Positions 1 through 11,295 of a stretch of 64,000 nucleotides of DNA are shown one piece after another. The stretch spans positions 91,692,233-91,756,232 of the forward strand of contig OY804588.1 of assembly GCA_963680875.1 (NCBI GenBank), given 5' to 3'. Within the stretch, counting starts at the first letter, position 1, and each line of letters starts with the position of its first letter. Below the pieces are notes generated by a model that had not been told where the DNA came from, made no database searches, and saw only the letters and a program-made list of their open reading frames with translations. The DNA is from Bathymodiolus brooksi (taxonomy: Eukaryota; Mollusca; Bivalvia; Mytilida; Modiolidae). A program made the position numbers and the translations under genes.

Positions 1-39
1 CTGATAGAACCTAAACCTTACATGAATCCCAATAAAAAC

Positions 40-77
40 CTGATATAGCTTAAATTTACATGAATCCCAATAAAAAC
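40..77 (+). repeat. Reference 38-bp monomer (CTTAAATTTACATG class)
   Basis: This monomer class replaces the CCTAAACCTTACATG stretch with CTTAAATTTACATG, which is one base shorter, and usually ends AATAAAAAC. It contains the perfect 8-bp palindrome TAAATTTA. Subtypes differ just before it: GATATAG (G), GATATAA (T), GATAGAA (L), GATCTAA (K), and an AAGTTT form (Tg). The 1-bp shortening breaks the open frame, and in the GATATAA and GATATAG forms it coincides with a TAA or TAG stop in that frame. Confidence 0.95.
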
Positions 78-193
78 CTGATAGAACCTAAACCTTACAT
101 GAACCCCACTAAAAACCCGATAGAACCTAAACCTTACATGAATCCCACTAAAAACCTGATATAACTTAAATTTACATAAATCCCAATAAAAAC

Positions 194-232
194 CTGATAG
201 AACCTAAACCTTACATGAATCCCACTAAAAAC
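194..232 (+). repeat. Reference 39-bp monomer (type A)
   Basis: This is the commonest monomer type. Its composition is 17 A, 11 C, 8 T and 3 G, with no CpG. Because 39 is 13 codons, one frame per strand stays open through consecutive copies; the plus-strand reading is MNPTKNLIEPKPY. Recurrent 39-bp subtypes differ by one or two bases: ACTAAAAAC to AATAAAAAC (type B), GAATCCC to GAACCCC (type P), CATGAATC to CATAAATC (type I), GAACCT to GAATCT plus CATAAATC (type R), and CTGATAG to CCGATAG (type Ac, which creates a CpG). Confidence 0.95.
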
Positions 233-269
233 CTGATAGAAACTAACCTACATGAACCCCACTAAAAAC
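233..269 (+). repeat. Reference 37-bp monomer (GAAACTAACCTACATG class)
   Basis: This is the shortest class, 2 bp shorter than the consensus. It reads GATAGAAACTAACCTACATG (type D) or GAAACTAAACTACATG (types E and E', the latter with GATAAAAACT), and it ends GAACCCCACTAAAAAC. In the first 115-monomer unit there are ten 37-bp monomers against thirty-three of 38 bp and seventy-two of 39 bp. Confidence 0.94.
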
Positions 270-1435
270 CTGATAGAACCTAAACCTTACATGAATCCCA
301 CTAAAAACCTGAAATAGCTTAAATTTACATGAATCCCAATAAAAACCTGATAGAACCTAAACCTTACATGAATCCCACTAAAAACCTGATAGAATCTAAA
401 CCTTACATAAATCCCACTAAAAACCTGATATAACTTAAATTTACATGAATCCCAATAAAAACCTGATAGAACCTAAACCTTACATGAATCCCACTAAAAA
501 CCTGATAGAAACTAACCTACATGAACCCCACTAAAAACCTGATAGAACCTAAACCTTACATGAATCCCACTAAAAACCTGATATAGCTTAAATTTACATG
601 AATCCCAATAAAAACCTGATAGAACCTAAACCTTACATGAATCCCACTAAAAACCTGATAGAACCTAAACTTTACATGAATCCCAATAAAAACCTGATCT
701 AACTTAAATTTACATGAATCCCAATAAAAACCTGATAGAACCTAAACCTTACATGAATCCCACTAAAAACCTGATAGAACTTAAATTTACATGAATCCCA
801 ATAAAAACCTGATAGAACCTAAACCTTACATGAATCCCACTAAAAACCTGATAGAACTTAAATTTACATGAATCCCAATAAAAACCTGATAGAACCTAAA
901 CCTTACATGAACCCCACTAAAAACCTGATAGAACCTAAACCTTACATGAATCCCACTAAAAACCTGATATAACTTAAATTTACATGAATCCCAATAAAAA
1001 CCTGATAGAACCTAAACCTTACATGAATCCCACTAAAAACCTGATAGAACCTAAACCTTACATGAATCCCACTAAAAACCTGATAGAACTTAAATTTACA
1101 TGAATCCCAATAAAAACCTGATAGAACCTAAACCTTACATGAATCCCACTAAAAACCTGATAGAACCTAAACCTTACATGAATCCCACTAAAAACCTGAT
1201 AGAACCTAAACCTTACATGAATCCCAATAAAAACCTGATAGAACATAAACCTTACATGAATCCCACTAAAAACCTGATAGAACCTAAACCTTACATAAAT
1301 CCCACTAAAAACCTGATATAACTTAAATTTACATGAATCCCAATAAAAACCTGATAGAACCTAAACCTTACATGAACCCCACTAAAAACCCGATAGAACC
1401 TAAACCTTACATGAATCCCACTAAAAACCTGATAT

Positions 1436-1445
1436 AACTTAAGTT
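1436..1445. repeat. 10-bp perfect palindrome AACTTAAGTT in the Tg monomer subtype
   Basis: The Tg subtype of the 38-bp monomer has A-to-G in TTAAATTT, which turns the site into the perfect palindrome AACTTAAGTT. The first occurrence is here. It recurs in a fixed context (A, Tg, A, D) in most HOR copies, for example near 3407, 4139, 5868, 16426, 51268 and 63292. No function is known; it is listed as a diagnostic subtype. Confidence 0.9.
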
Positions 1446-3045
1446 TACATGAATCCCAATAAAAACCTGATAGAACCTAAACCTTACATGAATCCCACTA
1501 AAAACCTGATAGAAACTAACCTACATGAACCCCACTAAAAACCTGATAGAACCTAAACCTTACATGAATCCCACTAAAAACCTGATATAGCTTAAATTTA
1601 CATGAATCCCAATAAAAACCTGATAGAACCTAAACCTTACATGAATCCCACTAAAAACCTGATAGAACCTAAACTTTACATGAATCCCACTAAAAACCTG
1701 ATAGAAACTAAACTACATGAACCCCACTAAAAACCTGATAGAACCTAAACCTTACATGAATCCCACTAAAAACCTGATATAGCTTAAATTTACATGAATC
1801 CCAATAAAAACCTGATAGAACCTAAACCTTACATGAATCCCACTAAAAACCTGATAGAACCTAAACTTTACATGAATCCCAATAAAAACCTGATCTAACT
1901 TAAATTTACATGAATCCCAATAAAAACCTGATAGAACCTAAACCTTACATGAATCCCACTAAAAACCTGATAGAACCTAAACCTTACATAAATCCCACTA
2001 AAAACCTGATATAGCTTAAATTTACATGAATCCCAATAAAAACCTGATAGAACCTAAACCTTACATGAACCCCACTAAAAACCTGATAGAACCTAAACCT
2101 TACATGAATCCCACTAAAAACCTGATATAACTTAAATTTACATGAATCCCAATAAAAACCTGATAGAACCTAAACCTTACATGAATCCCACTAAAAACCT
2201 GATATAGCTTAAATTTACATAAATCCCAATAAAAACCTGATAGAACCTAAACCTTACATGAATCCCACTAAAAACCTGATAGAAACTAACCTACATGAAC
2301 CCTACTAAAAACCTGATAGAACCTAAACCTTACATGAATCCCACTAAAAACCTGATATAGCTTAAATTTACATGAATCCCAATAAAAACCTGATAGAACC
2401 TAAACCTTACATGAATCCCACTAAAAACCTGATAGAACCTAAACCTTACATGAATCCCACTAAAAACCTGATAGAAACTAAACTACATGAACCCCACTAA
2501 AAACCTGATAGAACCTAAACCTTACATGAATCCCACTAAAAACCTGATATAGCTTAAATTTACATGAATCCCAATAAAAACCTGATAGAACCTAAACCTT
2601 ACATGAATCCCACTAAAAACCTGATAGAACCTAAACTTTACATGAATCCCAATAAAAACCTGATCTAACTTAAATTTACATGAATCCCAATAAAAACCTG
2701 ATAGAACCTAAACCTTACATGAATCCCACTAAAAACCTGATAGAACTTAAATTTACATGAATCCCACTAAAAACCTGATAGAACCTAAACCTTACATGAA
2801 TCCCACTAAAAACCTGATAGAACTTAAATTTACATGAATCCCAATAAAAACCTGATAGAACCTAAACCTTACATGAACCCCACTAAAAACCTGATAGAAC
2901 CTAAACCTTACATGAATCCCACTAAAAACCTGATATAACTTAAATTTACATGAATCCCAATAAAAACCTGATAGAACCTAAACCTTACATGAATCCCACT
3001 AAAAACCTGATAGAACCTAAACCTTACATGAATCCCACTAAAAAC

Positions 3046-3816
3046 CTGATAGAACTTAAATTTACATGAATCCCAATAAAAACCTGATAGAACCTAAACC
3101 TTACATGAATCCCACTAAAAACCTGATAGAACCTAAACCTTACATGAATCCCACTAAAAACCTGATAGAACCTAAACCTTACATGAATCCCAATAAAAAC
3201 CTGATAGAACCTAAACCTTACATGAATCCCACTAAAAACCTGATAGAACCTAAACCTTACATAAATCCCACTAAAAACCTGATATAACTTAAATTTACAT
3301 GAATCCCAATAAAAACCTGATAGAACCTAAACCTTACATGAACCCCACTAAAAACCTGATAGAACCTAAACCTTACATGAATCCCACTAAAAACCTGATA
3401 TAACTTAAGTTTACATGAATCCCAATAAAAACCTGATAGAACCTAAACCTTACATGAATCCCACTAAAAACCTGATAGAAACTAACCTACATGAACCCCA
3501 CTAAAAACCTGATAGAACCTAAACCTTACATGAATCCCACTAAAAACCTGATATAGCTTAAATTTACATGAATCCCAATAAAAACCTGATAGAACCTAAA
3601 CCTTACATGAATCCCACTAAAAACCTGATAGAACCTAAACCTTACATGAATCCCACTAAAAACCTGATAAAAACTAAACTACATGAACCCCACTAAAAAC
3701 CTGATAGAACCTAAACCTTACATGAATCCCAATAAAAACCTGATATAGCTTAAATTTACATGAATCCCAATAAAAACCTGATAGAACCTAAACCTTACAT
3801 GAACCCCACTAAAAAC
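3046..3816 (+). repeat. 20-monomer sub-unit (771 bp) inside the 115-mer
   Basis: Twenty monomers from one GATAGAACTTAAATTT monomer to the next sum to 771 bp. The order is repeated from 3817 for 16 monomers (616 bp) to the end of the HOR copy, with one GAACCCC substitution and one monomer missing. A related 770-bp, 20-monomer spacing separates the two GATCTAAC monomers in the middle of the HOR. The 115-mer therefore probably grew from a roughly 20-monomer ancestor. The same 771-bp spacing recurs at 7478, 25200, 28207, 30212, 52451 and 55957. Confidence 0.85.
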
Positions 3817-4432
3817 CTGATAGAACTTAAATTTACATGAATCCCAATAAAAACCTGATAGAACCTAAACCTTACATGAATCCCACTAAAAACCTGATAG
3901 AACCTAAACCTTACATGAATCCCACTAAAAACCTGATAGAACCTAAACCTTACATGAATCCCAATAAAAACCTGATAGAACCTAAACCTTACATGAACCC
4001 CACTAAAAACCTGATAGAACCTAAACCTTACATAAATCCCACTAAAAACCTGATATAACTTAAATTTACATGAATCCCAATAAAAACCTGATAGAACCTA
4101 AACCTTACATGAATCCCACTAAAAACCTGATATAACTTAAGTTTACATGAATCCCAATAAAAACCTGATAGAACCTAAACCTTACATGAATCCCACTAAA
4201 AACCTGATAGAAACTAACCTACATGAACCCCACTAAAAACCTGATAGAACCTAAACCTTACATGAATCCCACTAAAAACCTGATATAGCTTAAATTTACA
4301 TGAATCCCAATAAAAACCTGATAGAACCTAAACCTTACATGAATCCCACTAAAAACCTGATAGAACCTAAACCTTACATGAATCCCACTAAAAACCTGAT
4401 AGAAACTAAACTACATGAACCCCACTAAAAAC

Positions 4433-7400
4433 CTGATAGAACCTAAACCTTACATGAATCCCAATAAAAACCTGATATAGCTTAAATTTACATGAATCCC
4501 AATAAAAACCTGATAGAACCTAAACCTTACATGAACCCCACTAAAAACCCGATAGAACCTAAACCTTACATGAATCCCACTAAAAACCTGATATAACTTA
4601 AATTTACATAAATCCCAATAAAAACCTGATAGAACCTAAACCTTACATGAATCCCACTAAAAACCTGATAGAAACTAACCTACATGAACCCCACTAAAAA
4701 CCTGATAGAACCTAAACCTTACATGAATCCCACTAAAAACCTGAAATAGCTTAAATTTACATGAATCCCAATAAAAACCTGATAGAACCTAAACCTTACA
4801 TGAATCCCACTAAAAACCTGATAGAATCTAAACCTTACATAAATCCCACTAAAAACCTGATATAACTTAAATTTACATGAATCCCAATAAAAACCTGATA
4901 GAACCTAAACCTTACATGAATCCCACTAAAAACCTGATAGAAACTAACCTACATGAACCCCACTAAAAACCTGATAGAACCTAAACCTTACATGAATCCC
5001 ACTAAAAACCTGATATAGCTTAAATTTACATGAATCCCAATAAAAACCTGATAGAACCTAAACCTTACATGAATCCCACTAAAAACCTGATAGAACCTAA
5101 ACTTTACATGAATCCCAATAAAAACCTGATCTAACTTAAATTTACATGAATCCCAATAAAAACCTGATAGAACCTAAACCTTACATGAATCCCACTAAAA
5201 ACCTGATAGAACTTAAATTTACATGAATCCCAATAAAAACCTGATAGAACCTAAACCTTACATGAATCCCACTAAAAACCTGATAGAACTTAAATTTACA
5301 TGAATCCCAATAAAAACCTGATAGAACCTAAACCTTACATGAACCCCACTAAAAACCTGATAGAACCTAAACCTTACATGAATCCCACTAAAAACCTGAT
5401 ATAACTTAAATTTACATGAATCCCAATAAAAACCTGATAGAACCTAAACCTTACATGAATCCCACTAAAAACCTGATAGAACCTAAACCTTACATGAATC
5501 CCACTAAAAACCTGATAGAACTTAAATTTACATGAATCCCAATAAAAACCTGATAGAACCTAAACCTTACATGAATCCCACTAAAAACCTGATAGAACCT
5601 AAACCTTACATGAATCCCACTAAAAACCTGATAGAACCTAAACCTTACATGAATCCCAATAAAAACCTGATAGAACATAAACCTTACATGAATCCCACTA
5701 AAAACCTGATAGAACCTAAACCTTACATAAATCCCACTAAAAACCTGATATAACTTAAATTTACATGAATCCCAATAAAAACCTGATAGAACCTAAACCT
5801 TACATGAACCCCACTAAAAACCCGATAGAACCTAAACCTTACATGAATCCCACTAAAAACCTGATATAACTTAAGTTTACATGAATCCCAATAAAAACCT
5901 GATAGAACCTAAACCTTACATGAATCCCACTAAAAACCTGATAGAAACTAACCTACATGAACCCCACTAAAAACCTGATAGAACCTAAACCTTACATGAA
6001 TCCCACTAAAAACCTGATATAGCTTAAATTTACATGAATCCCAATAAAAACCTGATAGAACCTAAACCTTACATGAATCCCACTAAAAACCTGATAGAAC
6101 CTAAACTTTACATGAATCCCACTAAAAACCTGATAGAAACTAAACTACATGAACCCCACTAAAAACCTGATAGAACCTAAACCTTACATGAATCCCACTA
6201 AAAACCTGATATAGCTTAAATTTACATGAATCCCAATAAAAACCTGATAGAACCTAAACCTTACATGAATCCCACTAAAAACCTGATAGAACCTAAACTT
6301 TACATGAATCCCAATAAAAACCTGATCTAACTTAAATTTACATGAATCCCAATAAAAACCTGATAGAACCTAAACCTTACATGAATCCCACTAAAAACCT
6401 GATAGAACCTAAACCTTACATAAATCCCACTAAAAACCTGATATAGCTTAAATTTACATGAATCCCAATAAAAACCTGATAGAACCTAAACCTTACATGA
6501 ACCCCACTAAAAACCTGATAGAACCTAAACCTTACATGAATCCCACTAAAAACCTGATATAACTTAAATTTACATGAATCCCAATAAAAACCTGATAGAA
6601 CCTAAACCTTACATGAATCCCACTAAAAACCTGATATAGCTTAAATTTACATAAATCCCAATAAAAACCTGATAGAACCTAAACCTTACATGAATCCCAC
6701 TAAAAACCTGATAGAAACTAACCTACATGAACCCTACTAAAAACCTGATAGAACCTAAACCTTACATGAATCCCACTAAAAACCTGATATAGCTTAAATT
6801 TACATGAATCCCAATAAAAACCTGATAGAACCTAAACCTTACATGAATCCCACTAAAAACCTGATAGAACCTAAACCTTACATGAATCCCACTAAAAACC
6901 TGATAGAAACTAAACTACATGAACCCCACTAAAAACCTGATAGAACCTAAACCTTACATGAATCCCACTAAAAACCTGATATAGCTTAAATTTACATGAA
7001 TCCCAATAAAAACCTGATAGAACCTAAACCTTACATGAATCCCACTAAAAACCTGATAGAACCTAAACTTTACATGAATCCCAATAAAAACCTGATCTAA
7101 CTTAAATTTACATGAATCCCAATAAAAACCTGATAGAACCTAAACCTTACATGAATCCCACTAAAAACCTGATAGAACTTAAATTTACATGAATCCCACT
7201 AAAAACCTGATAGAACCTAAACCTTACATGAATCCCACTAAAAACCTGATAGAACTTAAATTTACATGAATCCCAATAAAAACCTGATAGAACCTAAACC
7301 TTACATGAACCCCACTAAAAACCTGATAGAACCTAAACCTTACATGAATCCCACTAAAAACCTGATATAACTTAAATTTACATGAATCCCAATAAAAACC

Positions 7401-8864
7401 TGATAGAACCTAAACCTTACATGAATCCCACTAAAAACCTGATAGAACCTAAACCTTACATGAATCCCACTAAAAACCTGATAGAACTTAAATTTACATG
7501 AATCCCAATAAAAACCTGATAGAACCTAAACCTTACATGAATCCCACTAAAAACCTGATAGAACCTAAACCTTACATGAATCCCACTAAAAACCTGATAG
7601 AACCTAAACCTTACATGAATCCCAATAAAAACCTGATAGAACCTAAACCTTACATGAATCCCACTAAAAACCTGATAGAACCTAAACCTTACATAAATCC
7701 CACTAAAAACCTGATATAACTTAAATTTACATGAATCCCAATAAAAACCTGATAGAACCTAAACCTTACATGAACCCCACTAAAAACCTGATAGAACCTA
7801 AACCTTACATGAATCCCACTAAAAACCTGATATAACTTAAGTTTACATGAATCCCAATAAAAACCTGATAGAACCTAAACCTTACATGAATCCCACTAAA
7901 AACCTGATAGAAACTAACCTACATGAACCCCACTAAAAACCTGATAGAACCTAAACCTTACATGAATCCCACTAAAAACCTGATATAGCTTAAATTTACA
8001 TGAATCCCAATAAAAACCTGATAGAACCTAAACCTTACATGAATCCCACTAAAAACCTGATAGAACCTAAACCTTACATGAATCCCACTAAAAACCTGAT
8101 AAAAACTAAACTACATGAACCCCACTAAAAACCTGATAGAACCTAAACCTTACATGAATCCCAATAAAAACCTGATATAGCTTAAATTTACATGAATCCC
8201 AATAAAAACCTGATAGAACCTAAACCTTACATGAACCCCACTAAAAACCTGATAGAACTTAAATTTACATGAATCCCAATAAAAACCTGATAGAACCTAA
8301 ACCTTACATGAATCCCACTAAAAACCTGATAGAACCTAAACCTTACATGAATCCCACTAAAAACCTGATAGAACCTAAACCTTACATGAATCCCAATAAA
8401 AACCTGATAGAACCTAAACCTTACATGAACCCCACTAAAAACCTGATAGAACCTAAACCTTACATAAATCCCACTAAAAACCTGATATAACTTAAATTTA
8501 CATGAATCCCAATAAAAACCTGATAGAACCTAAACCTTACATGAATCCCACTAAAAACCTGATATAACTTAAGTTTACATGAATCCCAATAAAAACCTGA
8601 TAGAACCTAAACCTTACATGAATCCCACTAAAAACCTGATAGAAACTAACCTACATGAACCCCACTAAAAACCTGATAGAACCTAAACCTTACATGAATC
8701 CCACTAAAAACCTGATATAGCTTAAATTTACATGAATCCCAATAAAAACCTGATAGAACCTAAACCTTACATGAATCCCACTAAAAACCTGATAGAACCT
8801 AAACCTTACATGAATCCCACTAAAAACCTGATAGAAACTAAACTACATGAACCCCACTAAAAAC
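4433..8864 (+). repeat. 115-monomer higher-order repeat, copy 2 (4,432 bp)
   Basis: This copy repeats 1-4432 at an offset of 4,432. All rare variants checked fall at the same offset: CCGATAG (119/4551), GAAATAGC, GAATCT, GATCTAAC (twice), GAACATAAAC, CCCTAC and GATAAAAACT. I saw no difference between the two copies, although I could not do a full base-by-base alignment. Confidence 0.94.
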
Positions 8865-10753
8865 CTGATAGAACCTAAACCTTACATGAATCCCAATAAA
8901 AACCTGATATAGCTTAAATTTACATGAATCCCAATAAAAACCTGATAGAACCTAAACCTTACATGAACCCCACTAAAAACCCGATAGAACCTAAACCTTA
9001 CATGAATCCCACTAAAAACCTGATATAACTTAAATTTACATAAATCCCAATAAAAACCTGATAGAACCTAAACCTTACATGAATCCCACTAAAAACCTGA
9101 TAGAAACTAACCTACATGAACCCCACTAAAAACCTGATAGAACCTAAACCTTACATGAATCCCACTAAAAACCTGAAATAGCTTAAATTTACATGAATCC
9201 CAATAAAAACCTGATAGAACCTAAACCTTACATGAATCCCACTAAAAACCTGATAGAATCTAAACCTTACATAAATCCCACTAAAAACCTGATATAACTT
9301 AAATTTACATGAATCCCAATAAAAACCTGATAGAACCTAAACCTTACATGAATCCCACTAAAAACCTGATAGAAACTAACCTACATGAACCCCACTAAAA
9401 ACCTGATAGAACCTAAACCTTACATGAATCCCACTAAAAACCTGATATAGCTTAAATTTACATGAATCCCAATAAAAACCTGATAGAACCTAAACCTTAC
9501 ATGAATCCCACTAAAAACCTGATAGAACCTAAACTTTACATGAATCCCAATAAAAACCTGATCTAACTTAAATTTACATGAATCCCAATAAAAACCTGAT
9601 AGAACCTAAACCTTACATGAATCCCACTAAAAACCTGATAGAACTTAAATTTACATGAATCCCAATAAAAACCTGATAGAACCTAAACCTTACATGAATC
9701 CCACTAAAAACCTGATAGAACTTAAATTTACATGAATCCCAATAAAAACCTGATAGAACCTAAACCTTACATGAACCCCACTAAAAACCTGATAGAACCT
9801 AAACCTTACATGAATCCCACTAAAAACCTGATATAACTTAAATTTACATGAATCCCAATAAAAACCTGATAGAACCTAAACCTTACATGAATCCCACTAA
9901 AAACCTGATAGAACCTAAACCTTACATGAATCCCACTAAAAACCTGATAGAACTTAAATTTACATGAATCCCAATAAAAACCTGATAGAACCTAAACCTT
10001 ACATGAATCCCACTAAAAACCTGATAGAACCTAAACCTTACATGAATCCCACTAAAAACCTGATAGAACCTAAACCTTACATGAATCCCAATAAAAACCT
10101 GATAGAACATAAACCTTACATGAATCCCACTAAAAACCTGATAGAACCTAAACCTTACATAAATCCCACTAAAAACCTGATATAACTTAAATTTACATGA
10201 ATCCCAATAAAAACCTGATAGAACCTAAACCTTACATGAACCCCACTAAAAACCCGATAGAACCTAAACCTTACATGAATCCCACTAAAAACCTGATATA
10301 ACTTAAGTTTACATGAATCCCAATAAAAACCTGATAGAACCTAAACCTTACATGAATCCCACTAAAAACCTGATAGAAACTAACCTACATGAACCCCACT
10401 AAAAACCTGACAGAACCTAAACCTTACATGAATCCCACTAAAAACCTGATATAGCTTAAATTTACATGAATCCCAATAAAAACCTGATAGAACCTAAACC
10501 TTACATGAATCCCACTAAAAACCTGATAGAACCTAAACTTTACATGAATCCCACTAAAAACCTGATAGAAACTAAACTACATGAACCCCACTAAAAACCT
10601 GATAGAACCTAAACCTTACATGAATCCCACTAAAAACCTGATATAGCTTAAATTTACATGAATCCCAATAAAAACCTGATAGAACCTAAACCTTACATGA
10701 ATCCCACTAAAAACCTGATAGAACCTAAACTTTACATGAATCCCAATAAAAAC
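8865..10753 (+). repeat. Left intact part of copy 3
   Basis: Up to the GATCTAAC monomer at 10754 the order matches copies 1 and 2, monomers 1 to 49, with only the 10411 substitution noticed. The 20-monomer loss begins within the following shared context, so its exact breakpoint cannot be placed to the base. Confidence 0.8.
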
Positions 10754-11256
10754 CTGATCTAACTTAAATTTACATGAATCCCAATAAAAACCTGATAGAA
10801 CCTAAACCTTACATGAATCCCACTAAAAACCTGATAGAACTTAAATTTACATGAATCCCACTAAAAACCTGATAGAACCTAAACCTTACATGAATCCCAC
10901 TAAAAACCTGATAGAACTTAAATTTACATGAATCCCAATAAAAACCTGATAGAACCTAAACCTTACATGAATCCCACTAAAAACCTGATAGAACCTAAAC
11001 CTTACATGAATCCCACTAAAAACCTGATAGAACTTAAATTTACATGAATCCCAATAAAAACCTGATAGAACCTAAACCTTACATGAATCCCACTAAAAAC
11101 CTGATAGAACCTAAACCTTACATGAATCCCACTAAAAACCTGATAGAACCTAAACCTTACATGAATCCCAATAAAAACCTGATAGAACCTAAACCTTACA
11201 TGAATCCCACTAAAAACCTGATAGAACCTAAACCTTACATAAATCCCACTAAAAAC

Positions 11257-11295
11257 CTGATAGAACCTAAACCTTACATGAATCCCAATAAAAAC
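11257..11295 (+). repeat. 39-bp monomer in place of a 38-bp GATATAA monomer
   Basis: In copies 1 and 2 the corresponding position (monomer 86) is a 38-bp GATATAACTTAAATTT monomer followed by a GAACCCC monomer. Here it is a 39-bp CCTAAACC monomer followed by an ordinary GAATCCC one. The change removes a stop and a frame break, and it accounts for the longest open frame in the window, 11044-11382 (112 codons). Confidence 0.88.

Larger units (their letters stand above)
1..4432 (+). repeat. 115-monomer higher-order repeat, copy 1 (4,432 bp)
   Basis: I parsed this stretch into 115 monomers: 72 of 39 bp, 33 of 38 bp and 10 of 37 bp, which sums to exactly 4,432 bp. It opens with a B-type monomer followed by GATATAG, GAACCCC and CCGATAG monomers, and closes with an E-type 37-mer. 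The next copy starts at 4433 with the same order. Internal markers include GAAATAGC near 312, GAATCT near 393, GATCTAAC near 697, GAACATAAAC near 1243 and CCCTAC near 2301. Confidence 0.95.

Noticed and set aside
194..232. CENP-B box
   Set aside because: The known box needs TTCG and CGGG core bases. The monomer has no CpG and no similar 17-bp pattern on either strand.
194..232. True telomeric repeat array
   Set aside because: Only one 8-base telomere-like piece occurs per 39-bp monomer, and it is absent from 38-bp monomers; there is no run of 5-8 bp telomere units.
194..232. Intrinsic DNA bending from phased A-tracts
   Set aside because: The A-tracts in a monomer are centred about 22 and 17 bp apart, which does not fit a 10.5-bp helical phase well, so I do not claim curvature.
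1058..1246. Minus-strand 62-codon open frames reading repeats of FYQVFSGIHVRFR
   Set aside because: Each one exists because the single GAACAT variant supplies an ATG on the minus strand and a run of 39-bp monomers keeps the frame open. They appear only where that variant has been copied.
1100..1321. Plus-strand open frames of 60-112 codons repeating MNPTKNLIEPKPY (here and at about forty other positions)
   Set aside because: They are the satellite read in the one frame without stops. They start at any ATG of the monomer and end at the next 38-bp monomer. No ribosome-binding or promoter context, no known domain, and identical copies throughout the array.
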